A stretch of DNA of 32,969 bases from an uncultured Porphyromonadaceae bacterium (GTDB lineage: Bacteria; Bacteroidota; Bacteroidia; Bacteroidales; Muribaculaceae): assembly GCA_947174335.1 (NCBI GenBank), contig CAMWIM010000022.1:1-32969 (forward strand), given 5' to 3'. The translations under genes were made by a program, and so were the position numbers. Of this stretch, positions 1 to 8,913 are shown one piece after another. Each line of letters opens with the position of its first letter. Within the stretch, counting starts at the first letter, position 1. Under the pieces are notes generated by a model that worked only from the letters and a program-made list of their open reading frames with translations, did not search any database and was not told where the DNA came from.

Positions 1-17
1 ATCTCTAATCAAGAGAT
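1..17. other. Short inverted repeat upstream of first gene
   Basis: Perfect 6-nt arms (ATCTCT / AGAGAT) surround a 5-nt spacer, AATCA. It may be the end of a hairpin belonging to a gene outside the window, or an operator ahead of the zinc-ribbon FHA gene. No U-tract follows, so a terminator is doubtful. I see no convincing Bacteroidota promoter (TTTG then TAnnTTTG) in the 59 nt before the first start, so the transcription unit may begin outside the window. Confidence 0.25.
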
Positions 18-59
18 TGTGACAAAATATGTAATACAAACTAAAAATAACGACAAAAC

Positions 60-785
60 ATGCGTTGCAGAAACTGCGGTTGGGAGAACCCCGACGGAGA
101 AACAAAATGTGAGAAGTGTCACGGGAGTTTAGGTGACGCTTCTCCCGCTCATAAACCTACTACACCGGTGTCTGACAGAATGAAGAGTACCGTTGCAGAA
201 GGTGTCATTTTTTCTGAACCTTCTCCCATTTCATCGCCAAAAACATGTCCGAAATGCGGGTATCCTATAAGTGAGGGATCAACCAGCTGTCCTAATTGCA
301 ATTTTGAATTGCAACCGGCTCCAACTGCTAAACAGAAAGTAAAGTGTGCAGCATGTGGCGCAGACGTTGAGCCTTCTGCAAAGTTCTGCTCTTCATGCGG
401 TACACCTGTGAACGTAGAAAAACCACAACCACATCGTATCCAACGTTCAGCAATGGGAACTGTTATGGGTGGACCAGTATCAGGCCCCCAGTCAAAAAAT
501 AAGTTTTGTACCTTGAAACCCATTGCGTGGGAGGGCGAAGATGTAAACTATAACCCAATTACATATTCTGGTGACACGATTGTATTGAATCGTTCAAATA
601 CTGATGCTAACAATAACTCCATTACCTCTCGTGAACAAGCGGTCTTAACTTGTGAAGATGGGGAATGGTATATTGAAAACAGAAGTGATTTAAGGACGAC
701 TTTCATACGCGTGAACGGACGCGTAAAACTCACAAGTGGAGACATTATTGTTCTAGGAAACCGCGAATTTGAGTTTAAAGGGTAA
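60..785 (+). CDS. Triple zinc-ribbon protein with C-terminal FHA domain
   Basis: Cytoplasmic protein of 241 aa with no signal peptide or TM segment. Three CxxC...CxxC zinc ribbons are visible: Cys 3/6/17/20, Cys 63/66/77/80 and Cys 96/99/110/113. A Gly/Pro-rich linker of about residues 120-150 precedes an FHA fold at about 165-241, with the Ser-Arg phosphothreonine-binding pair at S190/R191 and a late NG turn at 219-220. FHA domains bind phosphothreonine peptides; here the likely partners are substrates of the kinases that follow. The linker contains a Thr in a Met-Gly-Thr-Val-Met-Gly-Gly context, a possible phospho-acceptor (inference). The gene ends 5 nt before the FHA-kinase gene, which suggests co-translation. 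The domain calls are firm; the role as a phospho-dependent adaptor is inferred. Confidence 0.9.
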   Translation: MRCRNCGWENPDGETKCEKCHGSLGDASPAHKPTTPVSDRMKSTVAEGVIFSEPSPISSPKTCPKCGYPISEGSTSCPNCNFELQPAPTAKQKVKCAACGADVEPSAKFCSSCGTPVNVEKPQPHRIQRSAMGTVMGGPVSGPQSKNKFCTLKPIAWEGEDVNYNPITYSGDTIVLNRSNTDANNNSITSREQAVLTCEDGEWYIENRSDLRTTFIRVNGRVKLTSGDIIVLGNREFEFKG

Positions 786-790
786 AGAGT

Positions 791-2095
791 ATGGGCGCAT
801 ACATTAGCTGCAACAGGTGTGACTTTCACGCAGGATCAATTGTCGATGGTAAATATACCGTCGATCGTCCTCTTGGTGAAGGAACGTTTGGTAAGGTTTA
901 CCGTGTCAAACGCAACTCCGACGGCAGAATCTTTGCCCTTAAACTATTAAAACTTTGGGCCGTTGAGTCCTTGGAACGTGAGAAATTACTTAAGCGTTTT
1001 GACCAAGAGTATGAGACAGGTTTAATAGAAAGTGATTATCTTGTCCAGTCATGTGGTAAAGGTTGCGTTGAGGGAAATCCATACATATTAATGGAATATT
1101 GTCCCGGAGGTGATTTATTGCAGGGAGTAGAAGCCGGTAAGATTGATTTATCCAAAGCCGCAGCCGAAATACTCATGGGTCTTAAATCGCTTCATTCAAA
1201 CGGAAAGGTTCACCGTGATCTCAAACCGGAGAATGTGTTGATTAAGGCAAATGGTTCAGTTGCCTTGACAGACTTTGGTATTGCAGGAGACCGGAATAAA
1301 CGGTTAACTGAGCGAGGTCTTATGGGTGTGCCCAAAGAAGTTTTTGGAACTTATGCGTATATGCCCCCGGAACAAGTTAACCCTCGAAGGGGTGATGCTA
1401 CTGTTCTTCCAACAACTGATATGTTCTCATTTGGAGTAATGATGTATCAGCTCATTACCTGTGAATTGCCTTTTGGTTGTCTCAATAATGAAAGTGATTT
1501 ATATCAATATGTTAACCGTGGAAAGAACGAAAATTGGAGTCGTGAGATATTGAGTAAATCAGCTCAAGGTAAAAGCTGGCTTCCTCTTATTGAGGGATGC
1601 CTGAAATCTGATTTCCATATTCGTATTCAAACGGCTGATTTAGCTCTTTCACTCGTACCGACTTCGCATAAATCTGAAAAAGTCGTTCCTGTTCTTTCAA
1701 CGCAGATACCTGCTGTTAAGGCTGGAGTTGCACTTCGAGTTATGCAAGGAGAGGAATTTGGAAGAATATATAAACTGAACGAGCTTCTCAAATCTACCGG
1801 TAGAAGACTCCTAACTATGGGCAGAGATGATGACGATATTCGTAATGCAATTCCAATAAAGGAGACTGAAAGTTCATACATTTCACGAAAGCACTGTACT
1901 CTTGAGTATAATCCTGCTTCAAATACATGGTTACTGAGAGATGGCCAATGGGATGCGTTTACCTTTTCTAAGTGGAAGGTATCTACTAATGGAACTTATA
2001 TTGGATCAAGAGAGGTTCCTATGAACGGAATAGTTCTAAATATAGGTGACATTATCTCCATTGGAGATGCAAAATTAAGAGTTGAAGGATATTAA
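791..2095 (+). CDS. Soluble Ser/Thr protein kinase with C-terminal FHA domain
   Basis: Hanks-type kinase of 434 aa without TM segments. A CxxC pair (C7, C10) comes before the kinase domain (about 20-290). Visible motifs are the Gly-rich loop GEGTFGKV at 29-36, the ATP-anchoring Lys at about 51, the catalytic HRDLKPEN at 141-148 (D143), DFG at 161-163, an activation-loop GTYAYMPPE with T187, and PPE at 192-194. It is the only kinase in the window with the canonical HRD (RD-type) motif. An FHA domain follows at about 315-434 with GR 344-345, SRKH 365-368 and an NGTYIG turn at 400-405. The FHA domain probably docks phosphorylated partners or the kinase's own activation segment (inference). It lies between the zinc-ribbon FHA gene and the FHA-protease gene, so three consecutive genes carry FHA domains. 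Confidence 0.95.
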   Translation: MGAYISCNRCDFHAGSIVDGKYTVDRPLGEGTFGKVYRVKRNSDGRIFALKLLKLWAVESLEREKLLKRFDQEYETGLIESDYLVQSCGKGCVEGNPYILMEYCPGGDLLQGVEAGKIDLSKAAAEILMGLKSLHSNGKVHRDLKPENVLIKANGSVALTDFGIAGDRNKRLTERGLMGVPKEVFGTYAYMPPEQVNPRRGDATVLPTTDMFSFGVMMYQLITCELPFGCLNNESDLYQYVNRGKNENWSREILSKSAQGKSWLPLIEGCLKSDFHIRIQTADLALSLVPTSHKSEKVVPVLSTQIPAVKAGVALRVMQGEEFGRIYKLNELLKSTGRRLLTMGRDDDDIRNAIPIKETESSYISRKHCTLEYNPASNTWLLRDGQWDAFTFSKWKVSTNGTYIGSREVPMNGIVLNIGDIISIGDAKLRVEGY

Positions 2096-2106
2096 AAATA
2101 TATTGC

Positions 2107-3615
2107 ATGGCACAGACAACAAGTTATAAGCGTTCACTCGCCGGATCAGTAGGGTCTGGAATGAAATCTGTCTTTGGTGATAAGGGCAGACGCTATTTCA
2201 TTCTTGAACATAAAGTTTCATCCAAATATCATAAAGCAGGAGAATCTCAAAGAATAATTGTAGATGAAATTGAAATTGGACGAGACCCAAGATGTCAAGT
2301 TCGCTTTGATGAACAATTCTCAACGGTTAGCCGTCGCCATGCAGCCATTGTCCGTGATGGTGACAACTGGAAGCTTGTTCAATTATCGAAAACAAATTCC
2401 ACTTATCTAAACGGACACAAGGTCGAAAACGAATGGTATCTTCAAAATGGAGATGAAATCCAACTTTCAACCAATGGTCCTAAACTTGGATTTATCACTC
2501 CCGCTGGAGATAAAGGACTTGTTAAGAGTATTAGAATGACGGCTCGTCTCAGTCTATTCCGTCAACAAGCTCTTAGACCATATAAAACAGCTGTATCTAT
2601 ACTTGCGGCCTGCTTAATTATAGGATGTGGCATTGGTGCATTCTATTTACATGAATTATACCAAAAGAATAAAGAACAGGCTGACTTAATTGCAATGAAC
2701 GAGAAACGTCATGCAGATGCCATGGCTGTTCAGGATTCTCTTTTAAATAAAGCTACTAACGAGCGTGAGAAACTAACAACCGAACTTACAAACCTGAAGA
2801 GTCAATTTGGTAAAGTAAGCAAACAACAGCGTAATATTGCCGTTGCCACTGGAAATATTGATAATGCAGCCATCAATGCTTGTTTACCAAATGTGTTTTT
2901 TATCTATCCTACTTCTATAGATGTAACACTTCCCAATGGTGAAAGTGGTACACTTGATTGCTCCGAAAACAATGTTCCAAGCTGGAGCGGCACGGGATTC
3001 CTTCTTGACAACGGAACATTCGTTACCGCACGCCATGTAGTCGAGGCATGGAACTTCTGGATGAACGGCAATAATATTGATGAAGATTTAGCTCAGTTGA
3101 ATGCGATTGCTAACAATGGAGGTAAAGTTAAAGCACATTTTGTGGCAATATCTTCCTCCGGGAAAAGATTTAACCTGACGAGTGATCAGTTCTCTATCAA
3201 CCGTTCTGCCGATCAAGTAAGACACATTGAAGATGGTGTTAAGATGTCAATGGGCGGTGGTGGCAACACTGATTATGCGTATGCTCGTGTTGGACAATCC
3301 GGCGGTTTGAAATTTGATAAGACTGCAAGTACATCTCTGGAAAGAGGAACAAAGCTTATGGTTCTTGGTTTTCCACTTGGATTAGGGGCAAATTCTCCTA
3401 CATCTATCAAACCTATTTCCAGTACTGCGACGGTTGGAGTTGATGGGCTTGACCGAGGTGTTATTCTAACCTCAGAGACAAATTTTGAACAAGGTTGTTC
3501 CGGTGGTCCCGCTTTAATGATTGATAACAATGGCAATTATTCTGTCATTGGTATAATATCTGCTATAGCAGGTCGCAATACAGGATTTATAGTTCCAATC
3601 AGTACCGTTAACTAA
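2107..3615 (+). CDS. FHA-TM-trypsin-like serine protease
   Basis: Protein of 502 aa. A cytoplasmic FHA domain lies at about 46-130 (GR 58-59, SRRH 75-78, NSTYLNG 97-103). A single TM helix follows at about 161-181, then a charged, probably coiled-coil stalk at about 185-245, and a chymotrypsin-fold protease at about 260-502. The triad is visible: H310 in TARHVVEAW, D389 in NTDYAYARV, and S465 in the GCSGGPAL motif. The layout places phosphothreonine recognition inside the cell and proteolysis in the periplasm, so kinase signals could gate envelope proteolysis, or the reverse (inference). The protease part resembles trypsin-like/DegP-type S1 enzymes but has no PDZ domain. The gene sits 11 nt after the FHA-kinase and 1 nt before the next gene. 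Confidence 0.93.
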   Translation: MAQTTSYKRSLAGSVGSGMKSVFGDKGRRYFILEHKVSSKYHKAGESQRIIVDEIEIGRDPRCQVRFDEQFSTVSRRHAAIVRDGDNWKLVQLSKTNSTYLNGHKVENEWYLQNGDEIQLSTNGPKLGFITPAGDKGLVKSIRMTARLSLFRQQALRPYKTAVSILAACLIIGCGIGAFYLHELYQKNKEQADLIAMNEKRHADAMAVQDSLLNKATNEREKLTTELTNLKSQFGKVSKQQRNIAVATGNIDNAAINACLPNVFFIYPTSIDVTLPNGESGTLDCSENNVPSWSGTGFLLDNGTFVTARHVVEAWNFWMNGNNIDEDLAQLNAIANNGGKVKAHFVAISSSGKRFNLTSDQFSINRSADQVRHIEDGVKMSMGGGGNTDYAYARVGQSGGLKFDKTASTSLERGTKLMVLGFPLGLGANSPTSIKPISSTATVGVDGLDRGVILTSETNFEQGCSGGPALMIDNNGNYSVIGIISAIAGRNTGFIVPISTVN

Positions 3616-3616
3616 T

Positions 3617-4465
3617 ATGAATACAATGAGTAAGAGATATTTAGCATTGAGTCTTCTGATTGCCATTACCCTTCCAATGGCTGCTCAAATATTCAATTTT
3701 TCACTGCGTACAAATAATCAACAGCTGATTGATGAAGCTCTTTCGGGTGCCTTTATAAAAATCAACCAAAGCTACGAATTATGTGACTCTGTAAAGGATG
3801 AGCACTTTGGGCGTAATGGGAAAGACTATTTCAATATTATACCTTTTATCGGTATAAATACCGATAACGGATTTGTTTTCCCTTCCGCTGTGTTAGAGCC
3901 TTGGGTGTATGATAGAGAGTATGATGAATACAAGGGTCAATACAAACCCATTACTTCAGCATCTAAGTATAGTGCTTTGAACACTGACAAGGAGTTAGGT
4001 ATGGACTCATCAAATCGACCTGTATCCGGTACGGGAATTACTAAATATTTGTGTCTTCTCACTGACACGATTCAACATCAATCCGGATTGCCTGTCGATA
4101 CAGTTCCCGGAATAAAGAATGGATGGTTGATTTGGTTATCATCTAATTCCAATTTGGCAGATACTGACTCTGTTAGGTTTACCAGTATAAAAAAAGAAAT
4201 AGAAGTCCCTATTGATGGAGGACACTTGCATATTGATAAACCGGAAATTTCCGAAACTGTATATGGTGGTGTGTTCGTAACTCCTGTTCAGACATCTATT
4301 GGTCAATTAACATTTACCTTGACCGGGGTAATGGTATTAGATGAAGAGGGCTGGGTTATAGATTTTCCTTTTATCCAGAAACCAAAGGAATCCAAAACTC
4401 TTACTCCCATTAATGGACTTCCGGATAGAGGTAAACTTAACCAACTCAAAAAGAAAAAGAAATGA
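3617..4465 (+). CDS. Exported protein of unknown function
   Basis: I do not recognise this 282-aa family. The N-terminus has a signal peptide ending near the MAAQ junction (about residues 12-25 hydrophobic), so the product should be periplasmic or envelope-associated. An internal ATG at 3629 is an equally plausible start. The body looks beta-rich with many Asp, Thr and Pro residues. The C-terminus carries a TLTPINGLP segment and ends in five lysines. The stop overlaps the PP2C start by 4 nt (ATGA), which indicates translational coupling, and an LTP motif recurs in the PP2C tail. From position alone it might be a periplasmic partner of the FHA-protease or the phosphatase (inference). Confidence 0.85.
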   Translation: MNTMSKRYLALSLLIAITLPMAAQIFNFSLRTNNQQLIDEALSGAFIKINQSYELCDSVKDEHFGRNGKDYFNIIPFIGINTDNGFVFPSAVLEPWVYDREYDEYKGQYKPITSASKYSALNTDKELGMDSSNRPVSGTGITKYLCLLTDTIQHQSGLPVDTVPGIKNGWLIWLSSNSNLADTDSVRFTSIKKEIEVPIDGGHLHIDKPEISETVYGGVFVTPVQTSIGQLTFTLTGVMVLDEEGWVIDFPFIQKPKESKTLTPINGLPDRGKLNQLKKKKK

Positions 4466-5865
4466 AGAAAAATCAGTACATATCATTTCGATTAGTTGCG
4501 TATACAGATGCTGCCGGAAAGTATTCTCCGGAAGCATTTCGTAGCGGAAATGAAGATAACTTCTTTGTGGATGATGACTTAACGGACACAACCACAAGTA
4601 AAGTTGCACAGGACGAAGTTCTCCAACTTGGAGAACTTGGTATGCTTATGGCTGTTGCAGATGGTATGGGTGGCATGAATGCTGGTGAAGTTGCTTCACA
4701 GATTGCCATTGATACAGTAAAAGCTGCTTTCAATAAGGCATCTCTTTCAGAGTCTGTAATAGCGACCTCACAATCACGTCAGAAATATCTGGAAACTGTA
4801 ATAAAGCAAGCAGATAAGAATATCAAGACAGAGGCGAGAAAAGACAATAGCAGAGAAGGTATGGGTAGCACCATAATTTTAGCTTGGCTTTTCAATAATG
4901 AATTGACTATTAGTTGGTGTGGGGATAGCCGTGCCTACATATTCAACGAAAAATCAGGAATTCGTCTTATATCACAAGACCATTCATACGTACAGGAGTT
5001 GGTCAATAAGGGTCTGCTGACTTATGATCAAACTTTTGACCATCCTCAAAATAACATTATCACACGTAGTCTCGGAGACCCCACTAAAGATGCTAAACCC
5101 GAAAGTAAAACTTTAAATGTTGGCAAGGGAGACATAATCTTGTTATGTAGTGACGGTCTTTCGGGTGTTCTCCGTGACAGGAAGACTTATGATGGAAATG
5201 GTCAGCTTTTGCCTGAAGAAAATATAGAAGATATTATTCGCACCCATACTTCTTCGATGAAAGAATGCCGAGAAGCACTATGGGTAGCAGCAGAAAGAGG
5301 CGGCTGGTATGATAACGTTACGGCTATTCTTTGTCAAATCACCGATGGACCTGAAAGTTCATGGGCTACCATACCGATTGCCACCTCAACCAACAAATCC
5401 AGTAGTAGAGGGAAAAGGGTTCTTCTTTTTTCCTGTATCGGTTTCTTAGTTATAGCAGCTATCGGTGCCGCATTTTATTTAGGCAGAAGTAGTGGCTCAA
5501 ACTCTATTAAGGAGACGATTCCGACTGACTCCATTTTTTCTGAGGTATCAGACAGTATCCATGCAAAAGATTCTTTGTCCGACAAGCAAGAAGAAATTGA
5601 AACTGAAGAATCATATAAAGAAAGTACGGAAAAACCTACTGTCCAAGAGCAGATAAAGAAACAGGTGGAACAAAAGAATGATACCGTTGCATCCAAACCA
5701 AATGGTCTAACTAAAATAGAGAAAGGAGATAAAACAGAGAAAAAAGACGATAACAGACTTACTCCAATAAAGGATAAGATGAAAAAGGAGCCCGTTGATA
5801 ATCCTTTGACTCCGACCAATCCTAAGAAAGATAATATAAATGAGAATCCCTTAAACAATCAGTGA
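4462..5865 (+). CDS. Membrane-anchored PP2C-family Ser/Thr phosphatase
   Basis: Protein of 467 aa with an N-terminal cytoplasmic PPM/PP2C domain at about 10-295. Metal-binding and signature motifs are visible: GNEDNFF 29-35 (D32), VADGMGG 65-71 (D67), GMGST 133-137, GDSRAY 154-159, CSDGLSG 229-235 (D231) and DNVTAIL 284-290 (D284). It is therefore expected to be an active Mn/Mg-dependent phosphatase that removes phosphate from Ser/Thr. A TM helix at about 319-340 follows. Residues 345-467 are a charged, low-complexity Lys/Glu/Asn/Pro tail, probably periplasmic, with LTPI and PLTPTNP motifs. It likely opposes the kinases of this cluster, as in known STPK/PP2C pairs (inference). It overlaps the preceding gene by 4 nt and lies 7 nt before a kinase gene. 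Confidence 0.95.
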   Translation: MKKNQYISFRLVAYTDAAGKYSPEAFRSGNEDNFFVDDDLTDTTTSKVAQDEVLQLGELGMLMAVADGMGGMNAGEVASQIAIDTVKAAFNKASLSESVIATSQSRQKYLETVIKQADKNIKTEARKDNSREGMGSTIILAWLFNNELTISWCGDSRAYIFNEKSGIRLISQDHSYVQELVNKGLLTYDQTFDHPQNNIITRSLGDPTKDAKPESKTLNVGKGDIILLCSDGLSGVLRDRKTYDGNGQLLPEENIEDIIRTHTSSMKECREALWVAAERGGWYDNVTAILCQITDGPESSWATIPIATSTNKSSSRGKRVLLFSCIGFLVIAAIGAAFYLGRSSGSNSIKETIPTDSIFSEVSDSIHAKDSLSDKQEEIETEESYKESTEKPTVQEQIKKQVEQKNDTVASKPNGLTKIEKGDKTEKKDDNRLTPIKDKMKKEPVDNPLTPTNPKKDNINENPLNNQ

Positions 5866-5872
5866 AATTCTT

Positions 5873-7294
5873 ATGGCAGATCTGAAAATTGGAACAAAAG
5901 TAAAAGACCGCTATACCTTAAAGGAGTTTAAGGGAAGCGGTAGCTTTGGTGAAGTCTGGTTAGCACATGATGAAGTGCTTGATACAGATGTAGCTATCAA
6001 AATTTATATATCTCTCGACCCGCGTGGTGTTGAAGAGTTCAAGAGTGAATATATTACAACTCAGGGTATATCACATCCTAATCTTCTTACCACCACATAT
6101 TTCGACGTATGGGAGCAACGTCCCTATTTGGTAATGAAATATTGCGCTAAAGGAGCCTCTACTACTCAAGCCGGGAAAATGGATGAGTATGATCTTTGGC
6201 AATTCATTCATGATGTGGCTGCCGGATTGAGACACCTGCACAATATGCCTGAACCTATCATTCATCAGGATATTAAGCCGGATAATATCCTTGTTGATGA
6301 CAATAATCGCTATTTGATTACTGATTTCGGTATAAGTAAAAAGATCCGCTCTACTATGCGTAAGCAATCTAAACGTGCGGTAGGAGCAGGAGCGACAGCG
6401 TATATGGGACCGGAACGGTTTGAAGCCGATCCATCTCCTGTTAAGGCATCGGATATATGGTCGCTTGGTGTTTCAATATATGAGCTTGCGACAGGAGAAT
6501 TGCCTTTTAGCGGTCTTGGAGGAGGTATGCAGAAGAATGGCGCCGAAATGCCGTCTCTGGATAATAAGTGGTCAAAAGACTTAAATATGGTTATGCAGTC
6601 TTGTCTTGCCAAAGAGACATGGGATAGACCAACTGCACAACAGTTGGAAGAATACTCTGAGGCTATTCTCAAAGGGCAACCGGCAACTGTGACATGGAAA
6701 GCACCGTCCGCAAAATTAGAGGCGGCAACTCCGGAAGAAGTTGTGGAGCAGGTAGAATCGGGTTATGTGGCAGAATACGAAGATGAAACTCACTCAAACA
6801 CCAAAAGAATTTGGTTTGCTATCGCCGGCATAATTGCAGCTATTGTAATCCTTATTCTTATTTGGCCATCAGGTAATAAAGATGAAGAAATAATAATACC
6901 TGAAGATACTGTAGAAGCAATAGATACAGTAGCAGTAGAAGTTGTTGAAACGGTTCCCTCAGACATACCCGAAGTACAGCCTACAAAGAAAGAGGAAACT
7001 CCTGCAACACCAGTGGCTAAGAAGGAGGAGTCAAAACCTACTGTTAAAGAAGAGCCTAAAACCGATAACAATGCTACTCTTCTTAAAACGGCTCTTGCTA
7101 ATGGCGATTATCAGCAAGTACAAAAGCTCGCAAATCAAGGCTATGCAGCCGCATACGGACCTTTGGCTAAATACTATCTCAATAATCACGACTATAAGAC
7201 GGCCGAAATGTATGCTAAAAAAGCAAAGGCAGCTGGCTTTAGTGATGGTTCTGCTGTTATTCAGACCCTTGAAAACTTAGGTTACTATGACTAA
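5873..7294 (+). CDS. Transmembrane Ser/Thr kinase (HQD type) with TPR/Sel1-like tail
   Basis: Protein of 473 aa. The kinase domain spans about 14-265: GSGSFGEV 21-28, K43, HQDIKPDN 131-138 (catalytic D133), DFG 151-153 and PER 180-182. The Arg of the usual HRD motif is Gln, so this is a non-RD kinase; the other catalytic residues are intact. A TM helix at about 313-331 leads to a low-complexity E/V/P/T/K spacer (335-398). The C-terminal helical repeat (about 400-473) has the look of a Sel1/TPR unit. Cytoplasmic catalysis with a periplasmic repeat domain is the standard receptor-kinase layout. The next gene encodes a pure Sel1-repeat exported protein that could pair with the tail (inference). 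Its kinase domain is similar to those at 11457 and 13136. Confidence 0.94.
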   Translation: MADLKIGTKVKDRYTLKEFKGSGSFGEVWLAHDEVLDTDVAIKIYISLDPRGVEEFKSEYITTQGISHPNLLTTTYFDVWEQRPYLVMKYCAKGASTTQAGKMDEYDLWQFIHDVAAGLRHLHNMPEPIIHQDIKPDNILVDDNNRYLITDFGISKKIRSTMRKQSKRAVGAGATAYMGPERFEADPSPVKASDIWSLGVSIYELATGELPFSGLGGGMQKNGAEMPSLDNKWSKDLNMVMQSCLAKETWDRPTAQQLEEYSEAILKGQPATVTWKAPSAKLEAATPEEVVEQVESGYVAEYEDETHSNTKRIWFAIAGIIAAIVILILIWPSGNKDEEIIIPEDTVEAIDTVAVEVVETVPSDIPEVQPTKKEETPATPVAKKEESKPTVKEEPKTDNNATLLKTALANGDYQQVQKLANQGYAAAYGPLAKYYLNNHDYKTAEMYAKKAKAAGFSDGSAVIQTLENLGYYD

Positions 7295-7313
7295 AATAAT
7301 ACAACAATATAAT

Positions 7314-8906
7314 ATGAAAATCAAGCAACTTTTAATGCTGATGCTCATGGTGGGCATCGCATTCAGCCTTTCGGCACAGGATGCCTCATTCTACAAGAGG
7401 TATGCTGAAAAAGGCGACAAGGAGGCAATGTATCATCTTGCCTATTGCTACCTTAATGGTAATGGAGGTGTACAACAAGACTATAATCAAGCCACACTTT
7501 GGCTTACAAAGTCAGCAAAAAAGAACTATGCACCCTCACAAGTTGCGTTAGCCTACTGCTACTTATATGGAACGGGGGTAATGAAAGACTATAAGCAAGC
7601 TTGGGATCTCACCCAAAAGGCCGTAAAACAGGGAAATGCGGGAGCACATTATCTCACAGCACAGATGTATAAGGAGGGAGTACATGTGCCAAAGAACGAT
7701 TCATCCTATTTGGCGTTCTTAAGATCTGCTGCCAATTTAGGTGATGATGATGCACAAACTGAACTCGGACGGCTCTATCTTTATGGTAGTGAACAGCCCT
7801 ATGTGGCTCAGAATATTAAAGATGGCTTAAATCTGTATTATAAAGCTGCTGAACAGAATAATGGCGAAGCACTTCTACAAATTGGATGTTTTACTCGTGA
7901 CGGTCTTGATGGATATATAACGAAGGATCCTAAAAAAGGATACGAATATATCAAATCTGCTGCACAGACTGGACTTCCTCGTGCATGGTTTGAATATGGG
8001 TATATCAATCTTATGGGTTTAGGATGTGAGCCTGATTATACGGAGGCGGCCCGCTACATCGCGGCTGCCGCTGAGCAAGAGGTTCCGAACGCATATAAAG
8101 TTCTTGGCGATATTTACTACTATGGTCTGGGAGTGGATGCTGACGATACGGAAGCAGCTAAATGGTATCAAAAGGCAGTTGACGAAGGATATGGAAACGC
8201 ATATTCACAACTTGCGTGGATGTATCTCACAGGCAGAGGAGTAGCTGAGAATGAATCAAAAGGTTATGCTTTATACAAAGAAGCTGCTGATGCTGATTAT
8301 CCTGAAGGAAATGCAGGTGTAGGAATGTGTTACGAGAATGGTGCAGGTGTGGCAAAAAATATGTACACTGCATCTACGTATTATAAAAAGGCGGCAGAGG
8401 CTGGAAACGCATATTCTATGTTCCGCTTATACAATATGTACAAGGAAGGAGAAGGTGTAACTAAGAACACACAGGAAGCTATCAATTACCTTCGCCAATC
8501 TGCTGACTTGGAAAATGTTAATGCAATGTGGGCTCTTGGTGTCGAATATATAACGGGAGACATTCTACATAGTGAGCCCAGAACAGGCATGGAGTATATG
8601 CGTAAAGCGGCTGACAATGGCAATACATTCGGTGCGGCAATTCTCGGAACGGTATATTATACTGGAGAGGAGCCTTTTGAGAAAGATTACGCATTAGCGT
8701 TCAAATATTTATCACAGGCAGTTCAAAATCCTACTGCACTTGAGGAAGACCTCCTTGCTGAAGTGTATAAAAATTTGGGTGCATGTTATCGTTTTGGAAG
8801 AGGAACAGAAGTAAATCATAGCCTTGCCTCCTACTATACAGAGCAGGCTGCTTCTCTTGGAGATACGAAATCATTTGATGCCGTTAAAATGCTACGTAAC
8901 AATTAA
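7314..8906 (+). CDS. Exported Sel1-repeat (SEL1L-like) protein
   Basis: The ATG at 7314 is preferred over the one at 7287 because it directly begins a signal peptide, with Lys residues, a Leu/Met-rich core and an LSAQ cleavage region. This gives 530 aa. The mature protein is built almost entirely of about a dozen Sel1-type repeats of roughly 36 aa. They show the recurring A..LG..Y..G.GV..D...A..WY.KAA..G pattern, for example in the segments encoded near 8100, 8200 and 8330. Sel1 proteins form alpha-solenoid scaffolds for protein-protein contacts, so a periplasmic scaffold is likely. It follows a kinase whose periplasmic tail has a similar repeat, suggesting a receptor-scaffold pair (inference). 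Confidence 0.93.
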   Translation: MKIKQLLMLMLMVGIAFSLSAQDASFYKRYAEKGDKEAMYHLAYCYLNGNGGVQQDYNQATLWLTKSAKKNYAPSQVALAYCYLYGTGVMKDYKQAWDLTQKAVKQGNAGAHYLTAQMYKEGVHVPKNDSSYLAFLRSAANLGDDDAQTELGRLYLYGSEQPYVAQNIKDGLNLYYKAAEQNNGEALLQIGCFTRDGLDGYITKDPKKGYEYIKSAAQTGLPRAWFEYGYINLMGLGCEPDYTEAARYIAAAAEQEVPNAYKVLGDIYYYGLGVDADDTEAAKWYQKAVDEGYGNAYSQLAWMYLTGRGVAENESKGYALYKEAADADYPEGNAGVGMCYENGAGVAKNMYTASTYYKKAAEAGNAYSMFRLYNMYKEGEGVTKNTQEAINYLRQSADLENVNAMWALGVEYITGDILHSEPRTGMEYMRKAADNGNTFGAAILGTVYYTGEEPFEKDYALAFKYLSQAVQNPTALEEDLLAEVYKNLGACYRFGRGTEVNHSLASYYTEQAASLGDTKSFDAVKMLRNN

Positions 8907-8913
8907 AGCTAAA

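Noticed and set aside
60-7294. TerY-type phosphorylation triad (vWA, PP2C, kinase)
   Set aside because: No vWA domain with a MIDAS motif is visible in any gene.
7287-7313. Upstream start for the Sel1-repeat gene
   Set aside because: It would add nine residues ahead of a complete signal peptide that begins at 7314.
60-8906. T6SS threonine-phosphorylation module (PpkA/PppA/Fha)
   Set aside because: Kinase, PP2C and FHA genes are present, but no T6SS sheath, tube, baseplate or ClpV gene is visible in the window.
8824-8913. Upstream start for the YbjN-like gene
   Set aside because: The extra 30 residues overlap the Sel1 gene and would bury the signal peptide that begins at 8914.
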